A DNA stretch of 64,000 nt from Pseudomonas sp. UBA5706. Its GTDB lineage: Bacteria > Pseudomonadota > Gammaproteobacteria > Pseudomonadales > Pseudomonadaceae. The stretch spans positions 1 to 64,000 of the forward strand of contig NZ_DIHC01000057.1 of the NCBI RefSeq assembly GCF_002419965.1, written 5' to 3'. The notes under the pieces are model-generated. The model worked only from the letters and a program-made list of their open reading frames with translations. It searched no databases and was not told the origin of the DNA. Shown piece after piece: positions 8,297 to 17,805 of the stretch (positions within the stretch are counted from its first letter, which is position 1; the number at the start of each line of letters is the position of its first letter). The translations under genes and the position numbers were made by a program.

Positions 8297-11200
8297 TCAG
8301 TTCACCCAGACGCGAGCGTTACGGAACATCCGCATCCACGCGCCGTCTTCGGCCCACTCATCCGGGCGCCACGAGTTGTTCACGGCGCGGAACACGCGCT
8401 CAGGGTGCGGCATCATGATGGTGACACGCCCGTCGCGCGTGGTCAGACCGGTGATACCGCGCGGCGAGCCATTCGGGTTGGCCGGGTAGGTTTCGGTCAC
8501 CTTGCCATGGTTGTCGACGAAGCGCATGGCCACGGTGCCGGACACATCGCTTTGCAGCAGCGCTTCAGGCGACTTGAATTCCGCATGCCCCTCGCCGTGA
8601 GCAATAGCGATCGGCATGCGCGAACCGGCCATGCCTTGCAGGAAAATCGATACCGACTTCTGGATCTCGACCATCGCCACGCGACCCTCGAACTGCTCGG
8701 AGCGGTTACGCACGAAATGCGGCCAGAACTCGCTGCCCGGAATCAGCTCGCTGAGGTTGGACATCATTTGGCAACCATTGCACACGCCCAGGGCGAAGCT
8801 GTCAGTGCGCTGGAAGAAGCCCTGGAAGGCATCGCGGGCGCGGCTGTTGAACAGCGCGGACTTGGCCCAGCCTTCCCCGGCGCCCAGCACGTCGCCGTAG
8901 GAGAAGCCACCACAGGCGACCAGGCCTTTGAACTCATTCAGGTCGACACGACCAGCGAGGATGTCGCTCATGTGTACGTCGACCGAGGCGAAACCGGCAC
9001 GGTCGAAGGCTGCGGCCATTTCCACCTGACCGTTCACGCCCTGCTCGCGCAGAACGGCGACCTGTGGACGCACGCCTTTCTTGATGTAAGGGGCGGCGAT
9101 GTCGTCATTGACGTCGTAGCCGAGCTTGACGCTCAGGCCCGGATTGTCTTCTTCGAGCAGGGCATCGAATTCCTGATCGGCGCAGTCGGCGTTGTCGCGC
9201 AGGCGCTGGATCTGATAGCTGGTTTCGCTCCACTGACGTTGCAGCAGGCGACGGTCGCCCTTGAATAACGCTTCGCCATTGAGGCTGATCTTCACTTCGC
9301 TGTTGTTGATCGGCTGGCCGATCACTGCCACACAGTCTTCACCCAGGCCAGCGGCGCTGAATTGCTTGAGGACGACCGGCGTCGCGTCCTGACGCACTTG
9401 AATGACCGCACCCAGCTCTTCGTTGAAGAGAATGGCCGCGACTTTTTCAGGCTTGCCTGTCAGGGTGTCGAGTTCAAGATTCAGGCCACAGTGCCCGGCG
9501 AAGGCCATTTCCAGCGCCGTGGTCATCAGGCCGCCATCGGAACGGTCATGGTAGGCCAGCAGGTGGCCGTCGGCATTGAGGCCCTGGATGACCGCGAAGA
9601 ACGCCTTGAGGTCTTCAGCGTCATCGACATCCGGCGCGGCGCTACCCAGTTTGCCGTGGGTCTGCGCAAGGATCGACGCACCCATGCGGTTCTGGCCACG
9701 ACCCAGGTCGATCAGAATCAGGTCGGTAATGCCCTTGTCCATACGCAACTGCGGGGTCAGGGTGCTGCGAATGTCAGCGACCGGAGCGAAGCCGGTGACG
9801 ATCAGCGACAGCGGCGACGTCACGGTTTTTTCCGTGCCTTCATCGCTCCAGCGGGTCTTCATGGACATCGAGTCCTTGCCCACCGGAATGGTGATGCCCA
9901 GCTCAGGGCACAGCTCCATGCCGACCGCTTTGACGGTGTCGTACAGACGCGCGTCTTCGCCCGGATGACCGGCTGCGGACATCCAGTTGGCCGACAGTTT
10001 GATGTCGGACATTTTCTCGATACGCGAGGCGGCAATGTTGGTCAGGGTCTCGCCAATCGCCATGCGACCGGATGCCGGGGCATCCAGCAGCGCCAGCGGT
10101 GTACGCTCGCCCATGGCCATCGCTTCACCGGTATAGACGTCGAAGCTGGTGGCGGTCACGGCAACGTCGGCCACCGGCACCTGCCACGGGCCAACCATCT
10201 GGTCGCGATTGACCAGACCGGTGATGCTGCGGTCGCCGATGGTGATCAAGAAGTTCTTGCTGGCCACGGCCGGGTGGTGCAGTACGCGTTGTACGCTCTC
10301 TTCGAGGTCCAGGGTGCTTGGGTCGAAGTCGTCACCCAGTTCAGCCTCGCGAGTGGCCGACCGGTGCATGCGCGGCGCCTTGCCCAGCAGCACTTCCAGC
10401 GGCATGTCCACGGGGCTGTTGCCGAAGTGACTGTCGGTTACGGTCAACTGCGGTTCTTCGGTGGCTTCACCGACCACCGCGAACGGGCAGCGCTCACGTT
10501 CGCAGATCGCTTTGAAGCGTTCGAAATCAGGGGCGCTGACGGCCAGAACGTAACGTTCCTGCGATTCGTTGCTCCAGATTTCCAGCGGCGCCATGCCGGG
10601 TTCGTCGTTGGGCACGTTACGCAGTTCAAAGCGCCCGCCACGGCCACCATCGTTGACCAGTTCCGGGAAGGCATTGGACAGACCGCCCGCGCCAACGTCA
10701 TGGATGAAAGCGATCGGGTTGTTGTCACCCAGCTGCCAGCAGCGGTCGATAACTTCCTGGCAGCGGCGTTCCATTTCAGGGTTTTCACGCTGGACGGAGG
10801 CGAAATCCAGGTCCGCCGAGCTGGTGCCGGTGGCCATGGACGAGGCCGCGCCGCCGCCCAGCCCGATCAGCATGGCCGGGCCGCCGAGCACGATCAGCTT
10901 GGCGCCAATGGTGATTTCGCCCTTCTGCACGTGCTCTTCACGGATGTTGCCCATGCCGCCAGCCAGCATGATCGGCTTGTGGTAACCGCGCACTTCTTCG
11001 CCGTGAGGGGTATTGATGGACTGTTCGAAGGTACGGAAGTAACCGGTCAGCGCCGGACGACCGAATTCGTTATTGAACGCGGCGCCGCCCAGCGGGCCTT
11101 CGATCATGATGTCCAACGGGGTGACGATACGCTCGGGCTTGCCGTAAGGCTTTTCCCAGGGTTGCGCGAAACCGGGGATATTCAGGTTGGACACGGTGAA

Positions 11201-12196
11201 GCCGGTCAGGCCCGCTTTCGGCTTGGCGCCACGGCCGGTTGCACCTTCGTCGCGGATCTCGCCACCGGAGCCAGTGGAAGCGCCCGGGAACGGAGCGATC
11301 GCCGTTGGGTGGTTGTGGGTCTCGACCTTCATCAGAATATGCACCGGCTCCTGCACCGCGCCGTACTGGCGGGTCTCAGGGTCCGGAAAGAAGCGACCGG
11401 CAACGCTGCCGACGATTACCGAGGCGTTGTCCTTGTAAGCGGACAGTACGCCTTCGCTGTGCATCTGATAGGTGTTCTTGATCATGCCGAACAGGCTTTT
11501 TTCCTGGCTCTGACCGTCGATGTCCCAACTGGCGTTGAAGATCTTGTGGCGGCAGTGCTCGGAGTTCGCCTGGGCGAACATCATCAGCTCGATGTCGTGC
11601 GGGTTACGTTTGAGGCCGGTAAAAGCACTGACCAAATAATCGATTTCGTCTTCAGCCAGGGCCAGGCCCAACTCGACATTGGCCTTTTCCAGAGCAGCGC
11701 GACCGCCACCGAGCACATCGACGGCAGTCAGCGGCTTGGGCTCGGCGTGGCTGAACAACCCGGCGGCCTCTTCCAGCGCACCCAGCACCAGTTGAGTCAT
11801 GCGGTCGTGCAGGCTGTCGGCAATGATTTGCGCATCAGCGTCGCTAAACTGGCCTTCTACATAAAAGGCAATGCCGCGCTCGATCCGCTGAACGCTGGTC
11901 AGGCTGCAATTACGCGCGATGTCGGTGGCCTTGCTCGACCAAGGCGAGATGGTGCCCAAACGCGGCAGCACCAGAAACAGACGACCGCGAGGCTCTTGAA
12001 CCGGCACACTCGGGCCGTATTTCAACAGACGGGCAAGGACCTGCTGCTCATCCTCGGTCAGGACGCCAGTGACCTCAGCGAAGTGGGCGAATTCAGCGTA
12101 CAGGCCACTGACAGCTGGAACTTTGTCGCTCAGCTGTTCAAGTAATTTCTTGTGGCGGAAGGCAGAAAGGGCGGGAGCACCACGCAAGATCAACAT
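8297..12196 (-). CDS. purL: Phosphoribosylformylglycinamidine synthase (large, single-chain)
   Basis: This 1299-residue enzyme catalyses the ATP- and glutamine-dependent conversion of FGAR to FGAM in purine synthesis. It has the N-terminal domain, two AIR-synthase-like halves (including VKVETHNHPTAI, rendered here as MKVETHNHPTAI, and DRSITGLV), and a C-terminal glutamine amidotransferase with the nucleophile in LGVCNGCQMM and HPERVFR near the end. The start at 12196 (MLILRGAPAL) is preferred because it gives the usual length of about 1298; the frame extends 20 residues further without similarity. It is divergent from mltF. Confidence 0.97.
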   Translation of the reverse strand: MLILRGAPALSAFRHKKLLEQLSDKVPAVSGLYAEFAHFAEVTGVLTEDEQQVLARLLKYGPSVPVQEPRGRLFLVLPRLGTISPWSSKATDIARNCSLTSVQRIERGIAFYVEGQFSDADAQIIADSLHDRMTQLVLGALEEAAGLFSHAEPKPLTAVDVLGGGRAALEKANVELGLALAEDEIDYLVSAFTGLKRNPHDIELMMFAQANSEHCRHKIFNASWDIDGQSQEKSLFGMIKNTYQMHSEGVLSAYKDNASVIVGSVAGRFFPDPETRQYGAVQEPVHILMKVETHNHPTAIAPFPGASTGSGGEIRDEGATGRGAKPKAGLTGFTVSNLNIPGFAQPWEKPYGKPERIVTPLDIMIEGPLGGAAFNNEFGRPALTGYFRTFEQSINTPHGEEVRGYHKPIMLAGGMGNIREEHVQKGEITIGAKLIVLGGPAMLIGLGGGAASSMATGTSSADLDFASVQRENPEMERRCQEVIDRCWQLGDNNPIAFIHDVGAGGLSNAFPELVNDGGRGGRFELRNVPNDEPGMAPLEIWSNESQERYVLAVSAPDFERFKAICERERCPFAVVGEATEEPQLTVTDSHFGNSPVDMPLEVLLGKAPRMHRSATREAELGDDFDPSTLDLEESVQRVLHHPAVASKNFLITIGDRSITGLVNRDQMVGPWQVPVADVAVTATSFDVYTGEAMAMGERTPLALLDAPASGRMAIGETLTNIAASRIEKMSDIKLSANWMSAAGHPGEDARLYDTVKAVGMELCPELGITIPVGKDSMSMKTRWSDEGTEKTVTSPLSLIVTGFAPVADIRSTLTPQLRMDKGITDLILIDLGRGQNRMGASILAQTHGKLGSAAPDVDDAEDLKAFFAVIQGLNADGHLLAYHDRSDGGLMTTALEMAFAGHCGLNLELDTLTGKPEKVAAILFNEELGAVIQVRQDATPVVLKQFSAAGLGEDCVAVIGQPINNSEVKISLNGEALFKGDRRLLQRQWSETSYQIQRLRDNADCADQEFDALLEEDNPGLSVKLGYDVNDDIAAPYIKKGVRPQVAVLREQGVNGQVEMAAAFDRAGFASVDVHMSDILAGRVDLNEFKGLVACGGFSYGDVLGAGEGWAKSALFNSRARDAFQGFFQRTDSFALGVCNGCQMMSNLSELIPGSEFWPHFVRNRSEQFEGRVAMVEIQKSVSIFLQGMAGSRMPIAIAHGEGHAEFKSPEALLQSDVSGTVAMRFVDNHGKVTETYPANPNGSPRGITGLTTRDGRVTIMMPHPERVFRAVNNSWRPDEWAEDGAWMRMFRNARVWVN

Positions 12197-12397
12197 CGTC
12201 GGGACAGCCTCGGGGAAGGGGGTGTGCTTTGAGGCCGTGCATTCTAGACTAAACACGATCTTTGGGCACCCGAAACGAAGACCTGGACGCGTCCGAACGT
12301 CGGTGCGAGACCGTTTCTTACACTGATGGGTAAAAAACTTCGCGCTCTATCAGACGCAACCCGTGCTGTCGAGATATGGCGCTCAGCACGCTTTGCG

Positions 12398-12403
12398 TAT
12401 ACT
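12398..12403 (+). promoter_or_regulatory. Candidate -10 element of mltF placed seven bases before its start codon
   Basis: TATACT at 12398-12403 is the best -10 candidate in the purL-mltF gap. Transcription seven bases downstream would begin at the A of the mltF ATG (12410), and no Shine-Dalgarno sequence is visible before that ATG. No good -35 was found at the right distance, so the call is tentative. Confidence 0.4.
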
Positions 12404-12409
12404 GCACCG

Positions 12410-13870
12410 ATGTTTTCCCCATCGGATTTCCGCCCACGCTGTGCCAAGTGGCTCATCGCAACCGGAATCTTCCTGCTGCTCGGTGCCTGTGTTGAAAAAC
12501 CCAACACGCTGGAACGAGTCAAGGAGGATGGCGTCTTGCGCGTCGTCACCCGCAACAGCCCGGCAACCTACTTCCAGGACCGCAATGGCGAGACCGGCTT
12601 CGAGTACGAGCTGGTCAAGCGGTTCGCCGACGACCTGGGCGTCGAGCTGAAGATCGAAACCGCCGACAATCTCGACGACCTGTTCGACCAGATCAACAAA
12701 CCCGGTGGACCGGTGCTGGGCGCGGCGGGTCTGGTCAGTACCGAAAACCGCGCCAGACAGGTGCGCTTTTCCCACTCGTATCTGGAAGTCACCCCGCAAG
12801 TCATCTACCGCAATGGCCAGTCACGCCCTACCGATCCGGGCGATCTGGTGGGCAAGCGTATCCTGGTCCTCAAGGGCAGCAGCCATGCCGAGCAACTGGC
12901 GGCGCTGAAGGTCAAGTACCCCGGGATCAATTACGACGAATCGGATCAGGTCGAAGTCGTGGACCTGCTGCGCATGGTGGACGAGGGGCAGATCGACCTG
13001 ACCCTGGTGGACTCCAACGAGCTGGCGATGAACCAGGTGTATTTTCCTAATGTGCGCGTGGCGTTCGACCTGGGTGATGGGCGTGATCAGCGGTGGGCCG
13101 TGGCGCCGGGCGATGACAACAGCCTGCTCAACGAGATCAATGCCTATCTCGACAAGATGCAAAAGAACGGCATGCTGCAGCGGCTCAAGGACCGCTATTA
13201 CGGGCACGTTGACGTGCTTGGCTACGTGGGCGCCTATACCTTCGCCCAGCATTTGCAGGAGCGCCTGCCCAAGTACGAGAAGCACTTCCAGTCCGCCGCC
13301 AAGGAAGAACAGGTGGACTGGCGTCTGCTGGCGGCGATCGGCTATCAGGAGTCGCTGTGGCAACCGGGCGTGACGTCCAAGACCGGCGTTCGCGGGCTGA
13401 TGATGCTCACCCAGAGCACGGCCCAGGCGATGGGCGTGTCCAACCGGCTGGACGCCAGGCAAAGCATTCAGGGCGGCGCCAAGTACTTCGCCTACGTCAA
13501 GGATCAGCTCGATGAAACGATCAAGGAGCCGGATCGCACATGGCTGGCGCTGGCCTCCTACAACATTGGCACCGGCCATCTGGACGACGCACGCAAGCTC
13601 GCGGAAAACGAAGGGCTGAACCCGGATAAATGGCTGGACGTGAAGAAGATGCTGCCACGCCTGTCGCAGAAGAAGTGGTACAGCAAAACACGATACGGCT
13701 ATGCACGGGGCGGCGAGCCGGTCAGTTTCGTCGCCAACATCCGGCGCTATTACGACATTCTTACCTGGGTAACCCAGCCGCAGCTGGAAGGTAGCCAGGT
13801 GGCCGACGGCGCGCTGCATGTACCGGGCGTGGACAAGACCAAACCGCCGGAAGACAAGGCGCCGCTGTAG
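12410..13870 (+). CDS. mltF: Membrane-bound lytic murein transglycosylase F
   Basis: The 486-residue outer-membrane lipoprotein cleaves peptidoglycan glycan strands. A signal sequence with lipobox LLLGAC is followed by an SBP-bac-3-like regulatory domain (about 40-265, LRVVTRNSPATYFQ, GFEYELVKRFAD) and a C-terminal SLT domain (about 290-450) with the catalytic Glu in AAIGYQESLWQP and GLMMLT downstream. The start at 12410 (MFSPSDFRPRC) gives a normal signal peptide; the frame is open 28 codons upstream without family similarity. It is divergent from purL, as in other pseudomonads. Confidence 0.94.
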   Translation: MFSPSDFRPRCAKWLIATGIFLLLGACVEKPNTLERVKEDGVLRVVTRNSPATYFQDRNGETGFEYELVKRFADDLGVELKIETADNLDDLFDQINKPGGPVLGAAGLVSTENRARQVRFSHSYLEVTPQVIYRNGQSRPTDPGDLVGKRILVLKGSSHAEQLAALKVKYPGINYDESDQVEVVDLLRMVDEGQIDLTLVDSNELAMNQVYFPNVRVAFDLGDGRDQRWAVAPGDDNSLLNEINAYLDKMQKNGMLQRLKDRYYGHVDVLGYVGAYTFAQHLQERLPKYEKHFQSAAKEEQVDWRLLAAIGYQESLWQPGVTSKTGVRGLMMLTQSTAQAMGVSNRLDARQSIQGGAKYFAYVKDQLDETIKEPDRTWLALASYNIGTGHLDDARKLAENEGLNPDKWLDVKKMLPRLSQKKWYSKTRYGYARGGEPVSFVANIRRYYDILTWVTQPQLEGSQVADGALHVPGVDKTKPPEDKAPL

Positions 13871-13980
13871 CAGGGATGATCTTGCCTGCGCTGACGTACC
13901 CTGTAACAGGCCGACCTGGCGCGGACACGTCCAGATTGCAGCCACCCGCAAGCCGGACGGCTGCAGGTCATGCACGTGCC

Positions 13981-14463
13981 TCAGCCCTTCGCTCGGCGCA
14001 TCCTGAAGAACTCACTTAGCATCGCCCCGCACTCCTCGCCCAGCACCCCGCCCTCGAACAGCACCCGGTGATTGAGAAACGGCTGAGTGAAAAACTGTCC
14101 CTGGCTTTGCACCGCGCCCGCCTTGGGCTCAGTCGCGCCATACACCACGCGACCGACACGCGAATGCACGATCAACCCCGCGCACATGCTGCACGGCTCC
14201 AGGGTCACGTACAACGTGCTGCCCGGCAGGCGGTAGTTGCTCAACGCTCGGGCCGCTGCACGAATGGCGACCATCTCGGCGTGGGCGCTGGGGTCGTTGC
14301 CGCTGATGGGGCAGTTGTAGCCGCGGCCGATGATCACGCCGTTCTGCACCAGTACCGCACCCACCGGCACCTCGCCCAACCTCGCCCCTTCGGCGGCCAG
14401 CGCCAGGGCTTCACGCATGAAATGTTGATCGCCGCTGCGATCAATGATTTGCGGCTGCCGCAT
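13981..14463 (-). CDS. tadA: tRNA-specific adenosine deaminase
   Basis: The enzyme converts A34 to inosine in tRNA-Arg(ACG), and is essential in most bacteria. The 160-residue protein has the zinc site and proton-shuttle Glu in SAHAEM and EPCSMCAG, plus the GEVPVGAVLV motif. The start at 14463 overlaps the TAA stop of the upstream oxidase gene by one base (TAATG), so translation is probably coupled. The frame is open upstream into the oxidase gene but that extension is not part of the family. Confidence 0.93.
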   Translation of the reverse strand: MRQPQIIDRSGDQHFMREALALAAEGARLGEVPVGAVLVQNGVIIGRGYNCPISGNDPSAHAEMVAIRAAARALSNYRLPGSTLYVTLEPCSMCAGLIVHSRVGRVVYGATEPKAGAVQSQGQFFTQPFLNHRVLFEGGVLGEECGAMLSEFFRMRRAKG

Positions 14464-15836
14464 TACGAAACCTCGATAGCTGCCATAAGACCGGTTTCCA
14501 TGTGATCGATCACATGGCAGTGGAACATCCACACGCCGGGATTATCCGCTACCAGCGCCACGCGTGCCCGTTCGTTCCTGCCCAGCAGATAGGTATCGGT
14601 GAAATAAGGGATGATTTTCCTGCGGTTGGAGGCGATGACCTTGAAGCTCATGCCATGCAGATGGATAGGATGCTGGTATTGGGTCATGTTCTTCAGCTCG
14701 AAGATATAGCTCTTGCCCTTTTCAAGCCGGGCAATCGGCCGCTCGGCGCAGGTCCTGTCGGTGATGTCCCAGGCCTGACCGTTGATCTGCCACAAACTGG
14801 CTGGCTTGCCGTTTTCGACATTGACCGACACCGCCCCCGCCCACTCGAAATTGAAGTTAAGCTTTTCGGCGTTGGCCAGATCTGGCTCGGCCACCGGGTT
14901 GGCGGGCAACGCTGGCGGCCATTCACCCGGCGCGTCGTGGCTAGCCACCGAGCGCAACGTGCCCAGGCGTACGGGCCCGTTGCGCAGGGACAGTTCTTCA
15001 CCCGCGGCCGGGGCCTTGATTGCCAGACAGATGCGCATCCCCGGCCCCAGCCAGTAATCCCTACCCAGCGGGCGCGGCTCGACCGGATTACCGTCCAGGG
15101 CATAGATCATTGCCTCGGCACCTGGCAGATTGAGGCGGTAGGTCACGGTGTTGTCGAGATTGAGAATGCGCACGCGGGTAATCTGTCCTGCGGGCAACTC
15201 AACCACGCCCTGGGCGACACCGTTGATTGTCGATAACCGCCCCGCCGTACCTTCCCGCGCAGCCTCGCGGATCACGCTGAACGCAGTGAAGGCCCCTTGC
15301 TCGTCCACGTGCCAGCTTTTCAGGCTGACCGTGCGCTCATGGGCGAATCCGGTCGGCTGGCGCTCTTCGACGATCAGCGGCCCGACCAGTCCACGCCCCA
15401 GTTCTTCGCTGCTGCTCACATGGGGGTGATACCAGTAGCTGCCCGCGTCGGGCACACGAAACTTGTAATCGAAATATTCGCCGGGCTTGACCGGCAGTTG
15501 CGAGACGTACGGCACGCCGTCCATTTCCAGAGGCAGACGAATACCGTGCCAATGAACGGTGGTCTCCACCGGCAACCGATTGATGAACCGCACTCGCAAC
15601 CATTCACCCTGACGGACCCGCAACTCGGTACCCGGTGCCGAGCCGCCAAAGGCCCAGGCCTGTGTCTGGTGCCCGGCAACCAGTTCGACATCCAGCGGCG
15701 CAGCGATCAGTTCAAAGTCGTGCCCTTCTCCGGGCCCACGTTTGCCCAGCCAGTACCGCGAAGCGCCATCCGCGCCCAGCCCTACCACGGCAAGGCCGGC
15801 TAAACCTCCGAGAATTTGTCGACGGGTAAAGGACAT
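14463..15836 (-). CDS. Multicopper oxidase, Tat-exported
   Basis: A 457-residue periplasmic oxidase. The start MSFTRRQILGG gives a twin-arginine signal followed by a hydrophobic stretch. All four copper-ligand motifs are present: HWHG, YWYHPH, HPIHLHG and HCHVIDHMETGLM near the C-terminus. The spacing suits a three-cupredoxin enzyme of the CopA/CueO/laccase kind. The substrate is unknown; copper tolerance or metal oxidation is possible. It lies directly upstream of tadA, the arrangement also seen in P. aeruginosa (PA3768 region, from memory). The frame extends 29 codons beyond the chosen start without a plausible signal. Confidence 0.88.
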   Translation of the reverse strand: MSFTRRQILGGLAGLAVVGLGADGASRYWLGKRGPGEGHDFELIAAPLDVELVAGHQTQAWAFGGSAPGTELRVRQGEWLRVRFINRLPVETTVHWHGIRLPLEMDGVPYVSQLPVKPGEYFDYKFRVPDAGSYWYHPHVSSSEELGRGLVGPLIVEERQPTGFAHERTVSLKSWHVDEQGAFTAFSVIREAAREGTAGRLSTINGVAQGVVELPAGQITRVRILNLDNTVTYRLNLPGAEAMIYALDGNPVEPRPLGRDYWLGPGMRICLAIKAPAAGEELSLRNGPVRLGTLRSVASHDAPGEWPPALPANPVAEPDLANAEKLNFNFEWAGAVSVNVENGKPASLWQINGQAWDITDRTCAERPIARLEKGKSYIFELKNMTQYQHPIHLHGMSFKVIASNRRKIIPYFTDTYLLGRNERARVALVADNPGVWMFHCHVIDHMETGLMAAIEVS

Positions 15837-16031
15837 GCGCGCGAGCCCTCGAAAAAAGACCGCCACGATACGCGCGCAGTTACAAAACCTTAAGCGAGAG
15901 GCCCTGCTGATTTGCTTCAACACATTACAAACGGCAGATGCCCCCCCCCTGCAGTCGCCATGGAAAACATCAAGAACGACGAATATCGGTTTTTCACCCT
16001 CGCGCTCCGCAAAGGTTTGTTAATGGCTGAG

Positions 16032-17639
16032 TCAGGTTGGCCAGGATGTCGTGCCACCGACAACGCCACGCTGCTGAGCCTTGAGCTTGAACAGCCGCCC
16101 GGAAGCGGGGGCGTTGGACAGCATTTCCATGGGCACGTCGTGGCGCGCGCTGGTGATATACAGGGTGTCGTGCTGCACGCCACCGAATGCAAGATCGGTA
16201 GGACCGGGAATCGGTAAGCCGACCATACGGTCGATACTGCCATCGGCAGCGAACCGCACCAGACTCCAGCCGTCGCGAAGGGTGGTCCAGACGCCGCCGT
16301 CGCGGTCCAGCGCCAAGCCACTGAGCCGCCCGGACCCCTTCGGCAGCGAGGCCAGACGCCTGACGTTCGGGCTGCCCGCAGACATGACATAGACCGTGCC
16401 GCTTTGCGGGCCGGTCGCGTACAGCGCCTGCCCTTCCTCGTCCCAGCACAGTGATGTGATGGGCTCCTGAAACTCCCACGGTGCACGCAGATCACCGTGG
16501 TGGCTGAGTTCACCGACCTTGCAGCCGCCAGCGGTGGCCAGGCACGCCCAAAGACTCCCGCAAGGGTGGGCCGACAAGCCCTTGAGCGACTTGCCAGGCC
16601 ACTGAGGCAAAGGGTGTTCGATGCCAGCGAAATCAAACAGCGACCAACCGTGGACATGCGCGATCAGCAAGCCATGACGATGCAACTCCATCGCCACGAT
16701 GGGCGATTCCAGCCGTGCAAAAATCCGCTCACCGTCGGCCGTCAGCATATGGATGGCGGGCGCCAGGGTATCTGCCCAAAACAGTGTGCTGCGATCCTTC
16801 GACCAGCGCGGGAAAGCGCCATTGAATGACCATGGGCAGTCGACCATTTCCACGTCTGAATCCCCAAGTCGGACCCGCGGCTCGTTAAGCTGCGCACCGA
16901 CACGCCGCGCCGCATCACTCAATTCCGGGCCGAGCAGTTCCAGGCGCTGCAACGTCAGCCGGTACGCCGGCCCCGCTACGCTCAACGCGCCGCGAACGTT
17001 ACCGGCATTGTCACGGATGCTGGCCGCCACGCAGCGCACACCCATGACGATCTCCTCGTCATCGATCGCATAGCCTCGAGCACGGGTTATCTGCAGTTCG
17101 GTGTGCAAGCGACGGCGGTCGGTGATCGTCAACTCGGTTAGCGGCGTCAGCGTCAAACCCTTGAGGATGGCCTCGCGGCTCACCTCGTCCAGCGCCGCCA
17201 GGATCGCCTTGCCCTGCCCGGTGCAATACAACGGCTTGCTCTGGCCCAGTGTGGCTGCCGAGCGGGTGGAATGCGCACCGTCGCATCGCTCCAGCGACCT
17301 CACCTGATTGCCATCGAGCACGGCCAGATAGGAGGTTTCCCCCGTCAGGTCACGCAGCGCTCGCAGCTCGAAGCTCGCAGCCGCCACCAGATCCGGCATC
17401 AGGTAGGCATTGCGCACCAGCTCCAGGTAGCGAAAACCGAGCCGGTAGACCTTGCGCACCGGATCGCGCCGGATCATGCCCCTGTCCACCAGGCTTGCGA
17501 TGATTCGGTACAGCGTCGTCTTGGGCAATGACAAACGCGCCGCTAGATCAGCCTGCATCACGCCGCCGGGCGCAGAGCCGATCGCCTCCAGAACATCTAG
17601 CGCTTTCTCCAGCGCCCCTGTGCCTTCACCCTTACTCAT
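16032..17639 (-). CDS. IclR-family regulator fused to an SMP-30/gluconolactonase-like domain
   Basis: The 535-residue protein has an IclR winged helix (about 8-70, ALDVLEAIGSAPGGVMQADLA) and an IclR effector-binding domain (about 80-250, with GQGKAILAAL and RGYAIDDEE). It continues into an SMP-30-like beta-propeller (about 262-525) with the typical WSKDRSTLFWADTLAPAIH, SLCWDEEGQALYATG, LALDRDGGVWTTLRDG and GPTDLAFGG segments. Such propellers are sugar lactonases, so the fusion may sense or hydrolyse an aldonolactone. Ordinary IclR proteins are about 250-280 residues. It is divergent from the sugar-acid genes and likely controls them. Start at 17639 has GGGAA upstream. Confidence 0.88.
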   Translation of the reverse strand: MSKGEGTGALEKALDVLEAIGSAPGGVMQADLAARLSLPKTTLYRIIASLVDRGMIRRDPVRKVYRLGFRYLELVRNAYLMPDLVAAASFELRALRDLTGETSYLAVLDGNQVRSLERCDGAHSTRSAATLGQSKPLYCTGQGKAILAALDEVSREAILKGLTLTPLTELTITDRRRLHTELQITRARGYAIDDEEIVMGVRCVAASIRDNAGNVRGALSVAGPAYRLTLQRLELLGPELSDAARRVGAQLNEPRVRLGDSDVEMVDCPWSFNGAFPRWSKDRSTLFWADTLAPAIHMLTADGERIFARLESPIVAMELHRHGLLIAHVHGWSLFDFAGIEHPLPQWPGKSLKGLSAHPCGSLWACLATAGGCKVGELSHHGDLRAPWEFQEPITSLCWDEEGQALYATGPQSGTVYVMSAGSPNVRRLASLPKGSGRLSGLALDRDGGVWTTLRDGWSLVRFAADGSIDRMVGLPIPGPTDLAFGGVQHDTLYITSARHDVPMEMLSNAPASGRLFKLKAQQRGVVGGTTSWPT

Positions 17640-17645
17640 CAATAA

Positions 17646-17661
17646 TTCCCACCATATGGAA
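17646..17661. promoter_or_regulatory. IclR-type operator candidate, site 1
   Basis: TTCCCACCATATGGAA has TTCC/GGAA arms around an A/T-containing centre, close to the general IclR-family pattern. It lies 7-22 bp before the regulator's own start codon, overlapping its ribosome-binding region, so it would suit autorepression. Confidence 0.55.
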
Positions 17662-17750
17662 CATGTACAGGCTTTGAGCATACGAGCTGTGTTGCAAGCG
17701 TCAACAAATCTCTAGGATCAGGACAAAACCCATGGCTGCCTGACGGTTTC

Positions 17751-17767
17751 TTCCCAAAATATGGGAA
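17751..17767. promoter_or_regulatory. IclR-type operator candidate, site 2
   Basis: TTCCCAAAATATGGGAA is a perfect 6+5+6 inverted repeat placed 39-55 bp before the first catabolic gene. It shares its arms with site 1, about 105 bp (ten helical turns) away. Binding at both could repress both divergent promoters, possibly through a loop. Confidence 0.65.
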
Positions 17768-17805
17768 TACGCAGCGCTGGCACACGCTAAGCCCGGAGAA
17801 CAGGA

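Noticed and set aside
9362..12145. A 927-codon open frame antisense to purL
   Set aside because: It lies wholly within purL on the opposite strand; composition (Gln, His, Arg and Val rich) is typical of an antisense shadow in GC-rich DNA.
15941..15949. Run of nine C residues, a possible phase-variation tract
   Set aside because: It is intergenic, about 80 bp past the end of the IclR-fusion gene and outside any start or promoter that could be switched by it.
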